Assembly (NCBI RefSeq): GCF_000285495.1
Contig: NZ_HE610976.1
Coordinates: forward strand, 490,480 to 554,479
Length of the DNA: 64,000 bases
Direction of reading: 5' to 3'
Origin: Oceanobacillus massiliensis str. N'diop
GTDB lineage: Bacteria > Bacillota > Bacilli > Bacillales > Amphibacillaceae
Part shown: positions 1 to 8,476 of the stretch, piece by piece
How the letters are laid out: every line of letters starts with the position of its first letter
Numbering within the stretch: position 1 is the first letter of the stretch
Notes under the pieces: generated by a model
The model's input: the letters and a program-made list of their open reading frames with translations, nothing else
Databases searched by the model: none
What the model was told of the DNA's origin: nothing
Program-made: the position numbers and the translations under genes

Positions 1-64
1 CAGGCACCTCGATGGCACCTCGGCAACTCCTCGGCAGCACCTCGGTGTTGGCACTTCCGCGTTT
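1..64. repeat. C-rich CACCTCGG-type short repeats at window edge
   Basis: The 64 bases before the subtilase stop codon repeat variants of CACCTCGG and CTCGGCA several times. No gene is visible. The stretch is cut by the window edge, so its full extent is unknown. It is compositionally like the C-rich stretch at about 6383-6530. Confidence 0.4.
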
Positions 65-2089
65 CTAGTTAAACAGTGCGGTGATCCAGTTTGCTAGTGT
101 GGTGAATAGTTTTCCGATGGCTTCAAACAATCTAGTGAACATATTCCCCTCTTCGCTGTTTTGGTCCGGCTCTTCTGTATCTTTTGGTTTTTCTTCAGCT
201 TTCTCTTGATTTCCTGCTGCCGTTTCATAGGATTTGTTGTTGTCAGATGGATCAGCTATATCGCTGCTGTCGCTACGTTCTGCTGATTCCGAGCTTCCCT
301 CCGTTTTTGCTGAATCAGGGCTCCCGCCGATTGAGGACTGCACATCATTCGCCGGCTCCCCATTCTTTGCAGCCGATTGACTCTCGCCGGATGCTACGGA
401 TGGGTTCTCGATAGAATCATCCTTGTCTTTAGGCAAGGCAGCAGTTACTTTTTTATTAAGGTCAGCATTTACTTCCTGATGCTTCCCGGTGCTTCCGGCA
501 TTATTTTGCCCGGATTGTTCAGCTTCTTCTGCAGCCTTATCACTTACTTGAGAAGCAGCATCATTATGGCTTTCCTTCCCAGATTCAGCTGCTTTACCAT
601 CGTTCAATTCATCTGAGTCCGCGTCGTTTTTCTCATCGACAACGACTGATTCATCATCCGGATCAGATTGCACTGCAGCAGTTTTCGCCGTATAGCTCAC
701 TCCTTCAGACAGGTTTCCTACCTTATCCTCGGTATATAAAGTAATCGTATATTCGGTGTCAGCGGCCAATTCAGTGAGCGTATAAACAGATGCATCCGCT
801 CCATTAATTGTTGTAATTAAGGAATCATCCATGTAAACATGAACTCTAGCAAAATCTGCATCTACCGGATTCCCCCAGCCAACGGATAGTGAATCCGTAC
901 TGGATTTCGTCTGTTTTAGATTTTTGACGGTGCCTGGGGCGGTCTGGTCATCTGGTACATATGTGATGAATCCATAGCCATAGAAGGAATCTCTACCCGC
1001 TTCACCTAGGTCTTGGACATGCTTGATCAATTCTGCCCGCAAGTCACTATTTGCCATTTCGGGATGCTTTTGCTTCAGTAAAGCAAGCAGGCCTGTAACA
1101 TGAGGCGAGGCCTGAGAAGTTCCACTTCCTTCACCGTAAGAATCATGGAGGTACGTACTTACGATGTTCAGCCCTGGTGCGGAAAACTCCACCTCATCTC
1201 CTGTAGAAGAGAAACCGGTTATATTCAAACGCCCATCAACGGCGGATACTCCAATAACACTTTCATATTTGGCAGGATATGTAACATTTTCTCCGTCATT
1301 CCCACTCGCACCTACAATCAGCATTCCTTCTTCATAGGCCTTGTCCATCATATCTTTTAATGCGAGACTATTTTCTTCCGTACTCAGGGAAAAATTTAGA
1401 ATGTCCATATCATTTTCAATCGCCCATTCCATTGCTTCCAGTAAATCTGTCAATGTCCCTTCTCCATTAGCATCAAGGGCCTTTACAGCATACAGATTGG
1501 ATTCCGGTGCAACTCCGACTACCCCGGTGTCATTCCTTTTTGAACCGATTATCCCAGCTACATGGGTCCCATGACCATTATCATCCAGCCATTCTTTCGT
1601 ATAATCGACCGTTGAGAATCCTCCCGAAATGGTCAAATCTGAATGCGGGAATATACCAGTGTCAATGATTGCTATATTAATACCGTTGCCAGTAGCACCC
1701 TCTTCCCATGCATAGGGAGCACCGATGGACTGAATGTTCCACTGTTCCATCTCTCCCATTTCGACTTCCGATATTTCTGTAATATTTTGGACATTATTGG
1801 ATAATGCCACCGCAGCGTTCTGATCGATGTAGCTAATATTTTCACTATCATCGATTTCCTCTAAAACATCTTCATCAATTGTTACCGCAAGCGCAGCTAT
1901 CCTATTAAAATGATGATTAATATTATTGCTATTTTCTATAATGAATTGCTTGCCCAGCTCATTTTCATAGCCAATGATGGCCTCAACTTGACTGCCATCC
2001 ATTCCATATGTGCCTCTTGGACAAAAAGAAATAAGTACAGAAACAGAAAAAATAATGCACAGCACACGACCTAGCTTAAAATTCGACAA
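65..2089 (-). CDS. Secreted S8 family (subtilisin-like) serine protease with FN3 domain
   Basis: Extracellular serine endopeptidase of about 674 residues. The TTG at 2089 is the likely start because GATAAGGAG lies 9 nt upstream; the longer frame to 2134 has no such site. Order of parts: signal peptide (hydrophobic about 9-24), I9-like propeptide (about 40-100), S8 catalytic domain with Asp (IIDTG, about 143), His (GHGTH, about 173), oxyanion Asn (SGND) and Ser (GSGTSQASPH, about 325). A fibronectin type III module follows (about 385-470), then a roughly 160-residue Ser/Glu/Asp/Asn-rich low-complexity linker and a hydrophobic amphipathic last 25 residues (MFTRLFEAIGKLFTTLANWI). The catalytic triad looks complete. 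The tail is unusual and might hold the enzyme at the envelope; that is inference. No partner gene is adjacent. Confidence 0.9.
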   Translation of the reverse strand: MSNFKLGRVLCIIFSVSVLISFCPRGTYGMDGSQVEAIIGYENELGKQFIIENSNNINHHFNRIAALAVTIDEDVLEEIDDSENISYIDQNAAVALSNNVQNITEISEVEMGEMEQWNIQSIGAPYAWEEGATGNGINIAIIDTGIFPHSDLTISGGFSTVDYTKEWLDDNGHGTHVAGIIGSKRNDTGVVGVAPESNLYAVKALDANGEGTLTDLLEAMEWAIENDMDILNFSLSTEENSLALKDMMDKAYEEGMLIVGASGNDGENVTYPAKYESVIGVSAVDGRLNITGFSSTGDEVEFSAPGLNIVSTYLHDSYGEGSGTSQASPHVTGLLALLKQKHPEMANSDLRAELIKHVQDLGEAGRDSFYGYGFITYVPDDQTAPGTVKNLKQTKSSTDSLSVGWGNPVDADFARVHVYMDDSLITTINGADASVYTLTELAADTEYTITLYTEDKVGNLSEGVSYTAKTAAVQSDPDDESVVVDEKNDADSDELNDGKAAESGKESHNDAASQVSDKAAEEAEQSGQNNAGSTGKHQEVNADLNKKVTAALPKDKDDSIENPSVASGESQSAAKNGEPANDVQSSIGGSPDSAKTEGSSESAERSDSSDIADPSDNNKSYETAAGNQEKAEEKPKDTEEPDQNSEEGNMFTRLFEAIGKLFTTLANWITALFN

Positions 2090-2173
2090 TGAACAAATCT
2101 CCTTATCTATCACTCTTATAATAGATTCTATCACCTAAGTCGAAACTTGTCTGTAGGAAAAAAGGTGCCAAAT

Positions 2174-2202
2174 AGGTGCCTGTCACTTCCCGGTTTTTGT
2201 CG
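2174..2202 (-). repeat. Dispersed GTGACAGGCACC repeat, copy 1
   Basis: Read on the minus strand this is a close match to the element CGACAAAAACCGGGAAGTGA followed by CAGGCACCT. It sits between the subtilase start and the symporter terminator. Seven copies occur in the first 8.5 kb of the window and none was seen afterwards. Confidence 0.85.
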
Positions 2203-2226
2203 TAATTTGTCGATTATAATTACACA

Positions 2227-2264
2227 AAAAAATGCTGCAGTTTTAAAAGCCTGCAGCATTTTTT
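2227..2264 (-). terminator. Rho-independent terminator of the symporter gene
   Basis: Perfect inverted repeat AAAAAATGCTGCAG / CTGCAGCATTTTTT around a 10-nt loop. The symporter stop codon lies in the loop, so the last codons form part of the stem. Confidence 0.85.
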
Positions 2265-3931
2265 CGTTCCCACGTTTTCAAAGCGATATAGTATAGTACT
2301 GCTGTAACAATAAGTAATGCAATGCTCACTGGCCAAAACCACCCTGAGACACTCCCGTTTGCATAGGCTAAGCCGATTGGCGAGAACAAGATGTACGTAA
2401 ATAGCATCAGGCCAAACAGAATAATGGATACCGGAACTGCATACTTCCATGGGGTTGAATCCACTTTAGGATCTGCCTTGAATACAAAATCCTCTCGCAA
2501 TGGTCTCACTTTTCCAGCCACTAGCATGGTACCGACCTCTACAAAGAATAGGATTCCCGCTATATGAATATAGTTGATTGGAATTTCTATATTAAAGAAT
2601 GCCGGAAGCCCCCAAAGCAACATATAATACGTGATAACATGAAAGATAATGACAATCTTCGGTCCGATTGGAGGTACTCTTTTGGCAAAGATACCAACCA
2701 GAACTATCGCTACGATGGGAATATTAAAGAAGCCTGTAAATTGCCTTATAATATTCCATAAACCATCCGGTGCTCTCAGCAGCAACGGAGCAATGAAAAA
2801 TGTAACAAGAGCCAATATTGTTCCGAACCACTGGCTGACACGAATCATTTGCTTATCGGTTGCTCCCTTGTTGATTGCCGCTTTGTAAATGTCATAGGCA
2901 AACATGGTTGAAGCACTATTCAATAAGGAATTGAAACTGGACAATACTGCACCGAGCAAAACAGCCAGAAAGAATCCAGTCAAAATGGTTGGGAAGAGAT
3001 CATTTATTAATGTTGGATAAGCAAGATCCATGGTCGCTAAGGATGGACCATAAAGATGAAAGGCGATGACACCTGGAATCATCATCATAAACGGGACCAG
3101 AATTTTAAGGAAACCTGTCAATAACACACCCTTTTGGCCCGCTGCCAGACTTTTCGCGCCAAGTGTCCGCTGAATAACATACTGATTCGTTCCCCAGTAG
3201 AACAGATTCATGAAGAGCATCCCTGAAAAAATCGTTCCAAATGGTACCGAGTCATCTCGGGAACCAATTGCATTCAATTTCTCCGGATTATCGGTTGAGA
3301 TGGTTTTCATTCCTTCCATTATGCTTCCATCCCCAAGCGCGATAAATCCGAGAATCGGAACTAGGATACCGACAATCAATAATCCAATTCCATTCAGAGT
3401 GTCTGATATCGCTACAGCACGAAGGCCACCAAAGATTGCGTAGGCTGCACCAATAATCCCTATAATCCAGACGACAATCCAAAGCGCCTGTTCAAGTGAA
3501 ATCCCGAGCAAGCCAGGCACATCAAAAAGCTGTAAAACAGCCAGTGCGCCCGAATAGAGTACAGATGGAATCGTAACGAAAGCATAACCAAGCATAAATA
3601 AAATAACGACATATGTACGGGTTCCATGATCAAACCTGGTACTTAAAAACTGCGGAAGCGTCGTAAATGCTCCCCCCAAGTAGCGCGGCAATAAGATGAG
3701 AGCTAAAATCGTGACCGATATCCCTGCCGTTACTTCCCATGACATATTGGACAGATTGGAATTATATGCCTGTCCGTTCAACCCTACCAATTGTTCTGCG
3801 GACAGATTTGTCAGTACAAGTGACCCGGCAATAAATCCTCCAGTCAGTCCGCGCCCCGCCAAAAAATACCCCTCCGAGTCACTCACCGTATTCTTCGTCT
3901 TCATATACGAATACCATGCAACTATTCCCAT
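2243..3931 (-). CDS. Sodium:solute symporter (SSS/SLC5 family), 5' end disturbed
   Basis: Integral membrane Na+-coupled transporter with 13-14 predicted helices. The family motif is visible near the N-terminus (GYFLAGRGLTGG) and the Na+-site region at ASTMFAYDIYK. Length (562 residues) fits SLC5-type sugar or organic solute carriers; the substrate cannot be read from the sequence. The ATG at 3931 has no ribosome binding site. A better start lies at 3963 (GGGGGAGAG then ATG GCA TTT), but that frame is broken by a run of six T (3932-3937 on the plus strand as A). One more T would fuse it in frame and give a normal SSS first helix (MAFTIISCAFFMGIVAWYSY). So this is either a sequencing undercall or a real 5' frameshift. 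Confidence 0.85.
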   Translation of the reverse strand: MGIVAWYSYMKTKNTVSDSEGYFLAGRGLTGGFIAGSLVLTNLSAEQLVGLNGQAYNSNLSNMSWEVTAGISVTILALILLPRYLGGAFTTLPQFLSTRFDHGTRTYVVILFMLGYAFVTIPSVLYSGALAVLQLFDVPGLLGISLEQALWIVVWIIGIIGAAYAIFGGLRAVAISDTLNGIGLLIVGILVPILGFIALGDGSIMEGMKTISTDNPEKLNAIGSRDDSVPFGTIFSGMLFMNLFYWGTNQYVIQRTLGAKSLAAGQKGVLLTGFLKILVPFMMMIPGVIAFHLYGPSLATMDLAYPTLINDLFPTILTGFFLAVLLGAVLSSFNSLLNSASTMFAYDIYKAAINKGATDKQMIRVSQWFGTILALVTFFIAPLLLRAPDGLWNIIRQFTGFFNIPIVAIVLVGIFAKRVPPIGPKIVIIFHVITYYMLLWGLPAFFNIEIPINYIHIAGILFFVEVGTMLVAGKVRPLREDFVFKADPKVDSTPWKYAVPVSIILFGLMLFTYILFSPIGLAYANGSVSGWFWPVSIALLIVTAVLYYIALKTWERKNAAGF

Positions 3932-4120
3932 AAAAAAGCACAGGAAATGATTGTAAATGCCATAATCTCTCCCCCATCTTCTATATTGTTTTTTTCTTTT
4001 GTAAGTAAAACAGGCTGACTTGCTAAAATATACCCCGTTTGCTCACTTATTAAACAGGTCAAACTATTCAAGACAAAAGGCCTACTCAGAATTGAAGAAC
4101 CAACCTAACCCAAATATTTT

Positions 4121-4149
4121 TCGACAAAAACCGGGAAGTGACAGGCACC
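4121..4149 (+). repeat. Dispersed GTGACAGGCACC repeat, copy 2
   Basis: CGACAAAAACCGGGAAGTGA then CAGGCACC, in the symporter-exporter gap (3964-4528). The gap contains no confidently supported gene. Confidence 0.85.
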
Positions 4150-4176
4150 GTTCGGGTACTGTTCGAGCAATTCAGG

Positions 4177-4253
4177 TTGGGATGACGTTGGGTGATGTTG
4201 GGTTGACGTTGGGTTGATGTTGGGTTGATGTTGGGTTGTCGTTGGGTTTGCAT
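4177..4253 (+). repeat. Tandem GTTGGGTTGAT repeat, about 7 units
   Basis: Seven 10-11 nt units, each beginning GTTGGG (variants GTTGGGTTGAT, GTTGGGTTGAC, GTTGGGATGAC). The spacing is one helical turn, and the plus strand carries seven GGG tracts. Open frames through it are just repeat translation. Confidence 0.9.
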
Positions 4254-4483
4254 AACTCTGCCCAGTTCTTGTTTGCCAACCGTGCATGCCATGCTCATAA
4301 ACTCATTTTTCCTCACTTCAGCTTTAAGTGTGGCCAACAAGTCATTCCGCATGAGCTATATGTATCGCCCGACGATTACTTTATAGAAATTTGTTGCAGC
4401 AACATTGTTATTGTTTAAAAATAAAAGGAGAATACCCCTAATTCTAAATTCTTGTTATACTTATCTTGGAGTCACGACATACT

Positions 4484-4513
4484 TCGACAGAAATCGGGGA
4501 GTGACAGGCACCC
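4484..4513 (+). repeat. Dispersed GTGACAGGCACC repeat, copy 3 (upstream of TauE-type gene)
   Basis: Diverged copy (CGACAGAAATCGGGGAGTGA then CAGGCACC) ending 15 nt before the exporter start at 4529. It therefore lies in the 5' leader or promoter of that gene. Confidence 0.8.
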
Positions 4514-4528
4514 CTATTGGAGATGGTT

Positions 4529-5308
4529 ATGATTATTGCTTTATATTTTTTAATCGGTTTTCTTGCTTCCTTGCTGGGATCTATGGCTGGTTTAGGCGGG
4601 GGCATCATTATTAAACCCTTGTTGGACTTCTTCGGTCATTATGATTTACCGACGATCGGCTTATTGTCCGCTTCTACCGTACTGGCGATGTCAACGATGT
4701 CTTTGATAGAAGTCAAAAGAATGAACCACAACTTCGATAGAAGCATTGGTTTACTGATTGCATGCGGATCTATTCTGGGTGGATTTATTGGAAAAGGTCT
4801 ATTTAACCATTTGGTGAGCGACCAAAGTTTGACATATTTTATTAGTATTTTTCAATCGGCTTTATTAGCACTTATTTTAATCATAATTTTCCTCTATATG
4901 AGATATAAGAATGCCCTCAGAGCATACAGGCTGACTAATAAATGGATTATCTTAGCAGTCGGCATTGCGTTGGGAATGCTTTCATCGTTCCTCGGTATAG
5001 GTGGCGGTCCTCTGAATGTCGCTGTATTATATTTACTATTTTCGATGAACGCAAAAAATGCCGTAATAAGTTCTACGTTTATCATTTTCTTTTCACAGTT
5101 GTCTGCGCTCGCTTTGATAGCTGTTACCACTGGGTTCAGCGGATATGATTTATCCATGATTGGCTATATGATTGGCGGGGGGATTCTGGGTGGCTGGATA
5201 GGCAGCAGAATGGTCAGCAAGCTATCCAATAAGCGGATAGAGACGGTGTTTAACCTAACCATACTGCTGATTATTATTATAAATATTTATAATCTGTTTT
5301 TTTATTAA
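4529..5308 (+). CDS. TauE/SafE family sulfite/anion exporter
   Basis: Polytopic membrane protein of 259 residues with two internally similar halves, as in TauE/SafE (DUF81). Each half has a glycine-rich first helix, GSMAGLGGGIIIKP near residue 15 and SSFLGIGGGPLNV near 155, the hallmark duplicated GxGGG motif. The family exports sulfite, sulfoacetate or similar organosulfonates; the actual substrate is unknown here. The ATG at 4529 is chosen because GGAG lies 6 nt upstream, whereas an earlier TTG overlaps that site. The gene is monocistronic: a terminator follows at once and the next gene is convergent. Confidence 0.85.
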   Translation: MIIALYFLIGFLASLLGSMAGLGGGIIIKPLLDFFGHYDLPTIGLLSASTVLAMSTMSLIEVKRMNHNFDRSIGLLIACGSILGGFIGKGLFNHLVSDQSLTYFISIFQSALLALILIIIFLYMRYKNALRAYRLTNKWIILAVGIALGMLSSFLGIGGGPLNVAVLYLLFSMNAKNAVISSTFIIFFSQLSALALIAVTTGFSGYDLSMIGYMIGGGILGGWIGSRMVSKLSNKRIETVFNLTILLIIIINIYNLFFY

Positions 5309-5310
5309 AA

Positions 5311-5348
5311 AAAGGTTCCCCTGATTTTGCTTCGAGGAACCTTCCTTT
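5311..5348 (+). terminator. Terminator after the TauE-type gene
   Basis: AAAGGTTCC / GGAACCTT stem with a loop of about 16 nt, flanked by an A-run and T-rich bases, directly after the stop codon at 5308. It may work in both directions for the convergent MscS gene. Confidence 0.75.
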
Positions 5349-5363
5349 AACTATTGACATATT

Positions 5364-5391
5364 TCGACAAAAACCGGGAAGTGACAGGCAC
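5364..5391 (+). repeat. Dispersed GTGACAGGCACC repeat, copy 4
   Basis: Near-identical to copy 2, located between the two convergent genes (stops at 5308 and 5433). Confidence 0.85.
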
Positions 5392-5432
5392 TTCTTTCGG
5401 GCAACTCTTCCTCATCCTCTTCCGCTGAACAG

Positions 5433-6260
5433 CTATTTCTGTACAAGAACCTGGTGCGGGTATGGGATTTCAATCTTCTGCTTGTCAAATTCTTCTTTAA
5501 TCCTTTTCTTCAGATCCCGTTCACATTCAAATTGGAGCCCATTTTCCGTTTGACCTACAACGCGAAGAACCACATCAGAAGTACCCAGGCTCTGCACTCC
5601 AATCGCATTTGGGCCGTCCTTGAATCGTTCATCCAGTTGAAACTCCATACATATCGTTTCGAGAACTTTGATTGCCTGGTCGATATCTTCGTCGTAGCTG
5701 ATTCCAATGTCCACCATTGCCCGCATATTTCCGCGAGAGTGATTCGCTACCCCTTCTATATAACGATTCGGCACATAATTCAAAGTTCCATCAAAGCTTC
5801 TTATTTTGGTTGTCCGAAGACCGATTTCTTCGACAACGCCGTCATAACCAGCCGTTGTTACATAGTCATCAACCTCGAGTTGTCTTTCCAATAACACGAA
5901 GAACCCTGTTACGATATCACTGACAAGTCCTTGTGCACCGAAGGCAATTGCCAGACCAACTACACCTGCTCCGGCAATCAATGGTCCAATTTCAATTCCA
6001 ATGGCCGTTAAGATCATAACAATCAGAATAAAAATCATCGCATATGAAAACAAATTAATGAGCAGTTTTTCCAGGGTCTTCATACGGCCGGGAGATGCAT
6101 TCTGCCTTGCCGAAGCCTTATTCAACGCCCTTTCAATCAGCTTTTTCCCGATAGGTGCCACAATCGCATATAAAATCAGCAATAAAATGATTTGCACAAC
6201 AACTGGGACCACTACTCCAGCCACTTCTGCAAGATCTATATTCATTCCAAGTATGTCCAT
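5433..6260 (-). CDS. Small-conductance mechanosensitive channel (MscS family)
   Basis: Membrane channel that opens under tension to release solutes on hypo-osmotic shock. The protein has 275 residues. Three N-terminal membrane helices (about 15-40, 65-87, 92-125) are followed by the pore-lining TM3 with its Ala/Gly pattern (GVVGLAIAFGAQGLV) and the beta domain (LERQLEVDDYV), then an alpha/beta C-terminal domain ending PYPHQVLVQK. The size matches the short YkuT-type MscS proteins of bacilli. AAAAGGAG lies 11 nt before the ATG. It is a single gene. Confidence 0.9.
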   Translation of the reverse strand: MDILGMNIDLAEVAGVVVPVVVQIILLLILYAIVAPIGKKLIERALNKASARQNASPGRMKTLEKLLINLFSYAMIFILIVMILTAIGIEIGPLIAGAGVVGLAIAFGAQGLVSDIVTGFFVLLERQLEVDDYVTTAGYDGVVEEIGLRTTKIRSFDGTLNYVPNRYIEGVANHSRGNMRAMVDIGISYDEDIDQAIKVLETICMEFQLDERFKDGPNAIGVQSLGTSDVVLRVVGQTENGLQFECERDLKKRIKEEFDKQKIEIPYPHQVLVQK

Positions 6261-6355
6261 TACAATTTTAACTCCTTTTCCACAAATTCTTATATAATAT
6301 CGTATCGAATTTTGGAGATGAGTTCAATTGATAGAATCATATAATTGACAGAAAC

Positions 6356-6383
6356 CGACAAAAACCGGGAAGTGACAGGCACC
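6356..6383 (+). repeat. Dispersed GTGACAGGCACC repeat, copy 5
   Basis: CGACAAAAACCGGGAAGTGA then CAGGCACC, in the 6261-6617 gap upstream of the MscS gene. Apart from copies 5 and 6 the gap holds only a C-rich unassigned stretch (about 6383-6530). Confidence 0.85.
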
Positions 6384-6573
6384 TCGGACACCTCTGCCCC
6401 GGAATCTGCGCCCAGGAAGTGCGACTCCTCTGCACCAGCACCTCTCTATCAAGTCGCCTGTTACCAACTCGCCAGCATCACCTCCAGCATCGAGTGAAAT
6501 AAAAAAAGCCCCCTCCGCACCAATCACGCGTGCAGAGAAAGCTCTTGCTAATCTAATGTCAAAAATTGCTGGA

Positions 6574-6604
6574 TTCGACAAATTTCGGGAAGTGACAGGC
6601 ACCC
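6574..6604 (+). repeat. Dispersed GTGACAGGCACC repeat, copy 6
   Basis: Diverged copy (TTCGACAAATTTCGGGAAGT then GACAGGCACC), ending 14 nt from the stop codon of the 41-codon gene at 6618. Confidence 0.8.
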
Positions 6605-6617
6605 CAATGGGCGGCTT

Positions 6618-6743
6618 CTATAAATATTTATTTAGGTTTAAATAATCTTTTAATGCGTGGTAAAATTCTATTCCTTGATATGAGAGTACAGAAATTGCGG
6701 TCAGCGAAAGCATTCCTATAATTACAAAACGAAACCATATCAT
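6618..6743 (-). CDS. Small single-pass membrane protein (41 aa), unknown function
   Basis: Short reading frame with a strong GGAGGAAGG ribosome binding site 5 nt before ATG. The product begins MIWFRFVIIGMLSLTAISVL, a single hydrophobic helix, and ends in a short polar tail (YHALKDYLNLNKYL). No family is recognised. It follows another small membrane-protein frame on the same strand (6791-7104), so the two may form a mini-operon. The strong binding site and helix pattern are the reasons to call it. Confidence 0.65.
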   Translation of the reverse strand: MIWFRFVIIGMLSLTAISVLSYQGIEFYHALKDYLNLNKYL

Positions 6744-6759
6744 TTGGTCCTTCCTCCCT

Positions 6760-6797
6760 CCATCGAAAAAGATTAAAGCATTCTACTTTTTCAATGG
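6760..6797. other. Inverted repeat between the two small membrane-protein genes
   Basis: CCATCGAAAAAG and CTTTTTCAATGG (11 of 12 paired) flank a loop of about 14 nt. The structure overlaps the stop codon of the upstream frame and lies just before the ribosome binding site of the 41-codon gene. It could act as a weak terminator or a processing hairpin. Confidence 0.45.
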
Positions 6798-7104
6798 AGA
6801 GAAGCCACGTAGTTTGATTGGTAAAAAATCGGTGTCAGTAATATAAGTCTTCTAATGAGCTGGATAAAGCAGTTAAAGAAGATTATCAGATTTAATGCAG
6901 CAAACAACAAGATCTCATGGTTGGTGCTTGCTGCCTTTTTATTGTTGTCAACATCGATTGGCTGAAAATCACTTGAAACGGAGCTGCTTATCGTTGGATT
7001 ATCTTCAAGAACGAAGGTGCCATTATGATGGAAATCGCTATCCATGAAGTAATAGGAGTAGCCTATTATGGTAAACAAAATAAAAAAACGGAGTATTTCC
7101 GCAT
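6791..7104 (-). pseudogene. Small two-helix membrane protein, frame disrupted in a T7 run
   Basis: Probable 104-residue membrane protein. AAAGGGGGG lies 5 nt before an ATG at 7104, giving MRKYSVF, but this frame stops after 12 codons. The sequence then continues open in a second frame to 6791. Adding one T to the T7 run (7082-7088) joins them into a continuous product: a helix (about 6-20), a polar middle (NPTISSSVSSDFQPIDVDNN) and a second helix (ILLFAALNLIIFFNCF). No family is recognised. The break matches the other homopolymer breaks in this window, so an undercalled base is at least as likely as a real mutation. Confidence 0.55.
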
Positions 7105-7375
7105 ATGAGCCCCCCTTTCGAAGATTAAGACAATTATACAACCAATATGTGCATAAGGAAACTATAATTTCACTGCGACAATCAACACCCCCAGCCAAAG
7201 ACCTGGAAAAGAATCCTTACATGCAGGAGAAATCCCTTTTCCATGCTGTTAAAAAGGATGCCAAAACCTGGAAGGCCACTTACCTATTACACATAATAAT
7301 ATAAGCATCGCCGCAATAATATGTCACTATTTTATTCGGTCATGCTCAACCAACTAGTCAGGTGCACTAAATTAA
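7105..7375. other. Gene-poor gap
   Basis: No supported gene. Short frames here lack ribosome binding sites. The region ends at the terminator serving the oxidoreductase gene at 7435. Confidence 0.5.
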
Positions 7376-7419
7376 AAACATGGGAACTGCTCTCGCGAGT
7401 AAGCGAAGCCCCCATGTTT
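7376..7419 (-). terminator. Terminator of the Gfo/Idh oxidoreductase gene
   Basis: AAACATGGG / CCCATGTTT stem, followed on the minus strand by a T-run, 16 nt past the stop codon at 7435. Confidence 0.75.
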
Positions 7420-7434
7420 CCATCCATCATTCAA

Positions 7435-8412
7435 TCAATCAGCGTCAAATGATATTCCGCCGTCTTTTCTTGCTGATTCCAGAACTCCCACAACCGACTT
7501 CGTATAATCAAGCAAATCGTAGCACCGCTGGAAATCTCTCATTTGAAAAATCTTTTGAAATTCTGCGACTTCATAATAAAGGCGATTGGATTTCAATTGG
7601 GCATTCATCGTTATTTCCCTGTCCCCATTTGTAATGACCACTTCCTGGCAGCCGTTTGCTCCGCCTACTACCTTTAGATATCCCTTTTCTCCTTGGATCA
7701 TCGCAAAGTTCATGCTCTGTGTATCTTTTGCTCCAACACATTCCGCAATATAATTTGGATATTTCATCACAGCCACACCTGATGTATCAATTCCATTTGC
7801 GTGCTTGTTTGCCATATAGCTGACCCTCTCTGGCACTCCAAAAAGATTCATCACAAAATGCATATTGTAAATGTTGATATCCGCGAGTGCTCCACCAGAG
7901 AATTTCGGATTAAAAACATTCGGTGTCTCGCCATTCATCAATTTTTCATATCTGCTTGAAAACTGACTGTAGTTGCACTGAATGAATTTGATTGGCCCGA
8001 GGCTATCAAGGTGATTTCGAATCAATTTATAGTTCGGCATATGAATGGTCGATATTGCCTCAAATAACATCAGCTGTTTTTCTTTCGCAAGCTCAATCAA
8101 TTGTTCTGCCTCGCGTGAGGTCGATGTAAATGGCTTTTCAACGATTACATGTTTACCATGCTGAAGAGCAAGATATGCCTGTTCAAAATGCAGACTGTTT
8201 GGCGAAGCTATGTAAATACAGTCGATTGCTTCGTTTTGCAGCATCTCAGCCAGATCGGTATAAATTGCAGAGATGTCGAATTGATCTGCTAAACGTTCTG
8301 CAGTCTCCTCTTTACGTGAATAGACCGCCAGACATTGCGCACCGTCAACCTCTTCAACCGCTGAAAGAAACAGTTCCACAATACTCCCTGTACCAATAGT
8401 TGCTATGTTCAT
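7435..8412 (-). CDS. Gfo/Idh/MocA family NAD(P)-dependent oxidoreductase
   Basis: Cytosolic sugar or polyol dehydrogenase-like enzyme of 325 residues. An N-terminal Rossmann fold begins at IATIGTGSIVELFLSAV, and the conserved EKPFTST carries the family lysine near residue 94. The C-terminal alpha/beta domain holds the GGALADINIYNMHF segment with its substrate-site histidine. The exact sugar cannot be assigned. The ATG at 8412 is preferred because AGGGG lies 8 nt upstream. It is monocistronic with its own terminator. A second Gfo/Idh gene lies at 62940-63866 but is not close to it in sequence. Confidence 0.85.
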   Translation of the reverse strand: MNIATIGTGSIVELFLSAVEEVDGAQCLAVYSRKEETAERLADQFDISAIYTDLAEMLQNEAIDCIYIASPNSLHFEQAYLALQHGKHVIVEKPFTSTSREAEQLIELAKEKQLMLFEAISTIHMPNYKLIRNHLDSLGPIKFIQCNYSQFSSRYEKLMNGETPNVFNPKFSGGALADINIYNMHFVMNLFGVPERVSYMANKHANGIDTSGVAVMKYPNYIAECVGAKDTQSMNFAMIQGEKGYLKVVGGANGCQEVVITNGDREITMNAQLKSNRLYYEVAEFQKIFQMRDFQRCYDLLDYTKSVVGVLESARKDGGISFDAD

Positions 8413-8476
8413 TTCATTCACCCCTATGTTAAGTTCTTTAACCCTATCTTAACATGAAAAACCCTCTCCGGGGGAT

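Noticed and set aside
4233..4352. Minus-strand frame starting MRNDLLATLKAEVRKNEF that looks protein-like before it enters the GTTGGG tandem repeat
   Set aside because: No ribosome binding site, no recognised family, and the frame runs into repeat sequence. It may be a gene remnant but is not supported well enough to list.
6324..6602. 92-codon minus-strand frame in the gap upstream of the MscS gene
   Set aside because: Both ends lie in dispersed repeat copies and there is no ribosome binding site or family resemblance.
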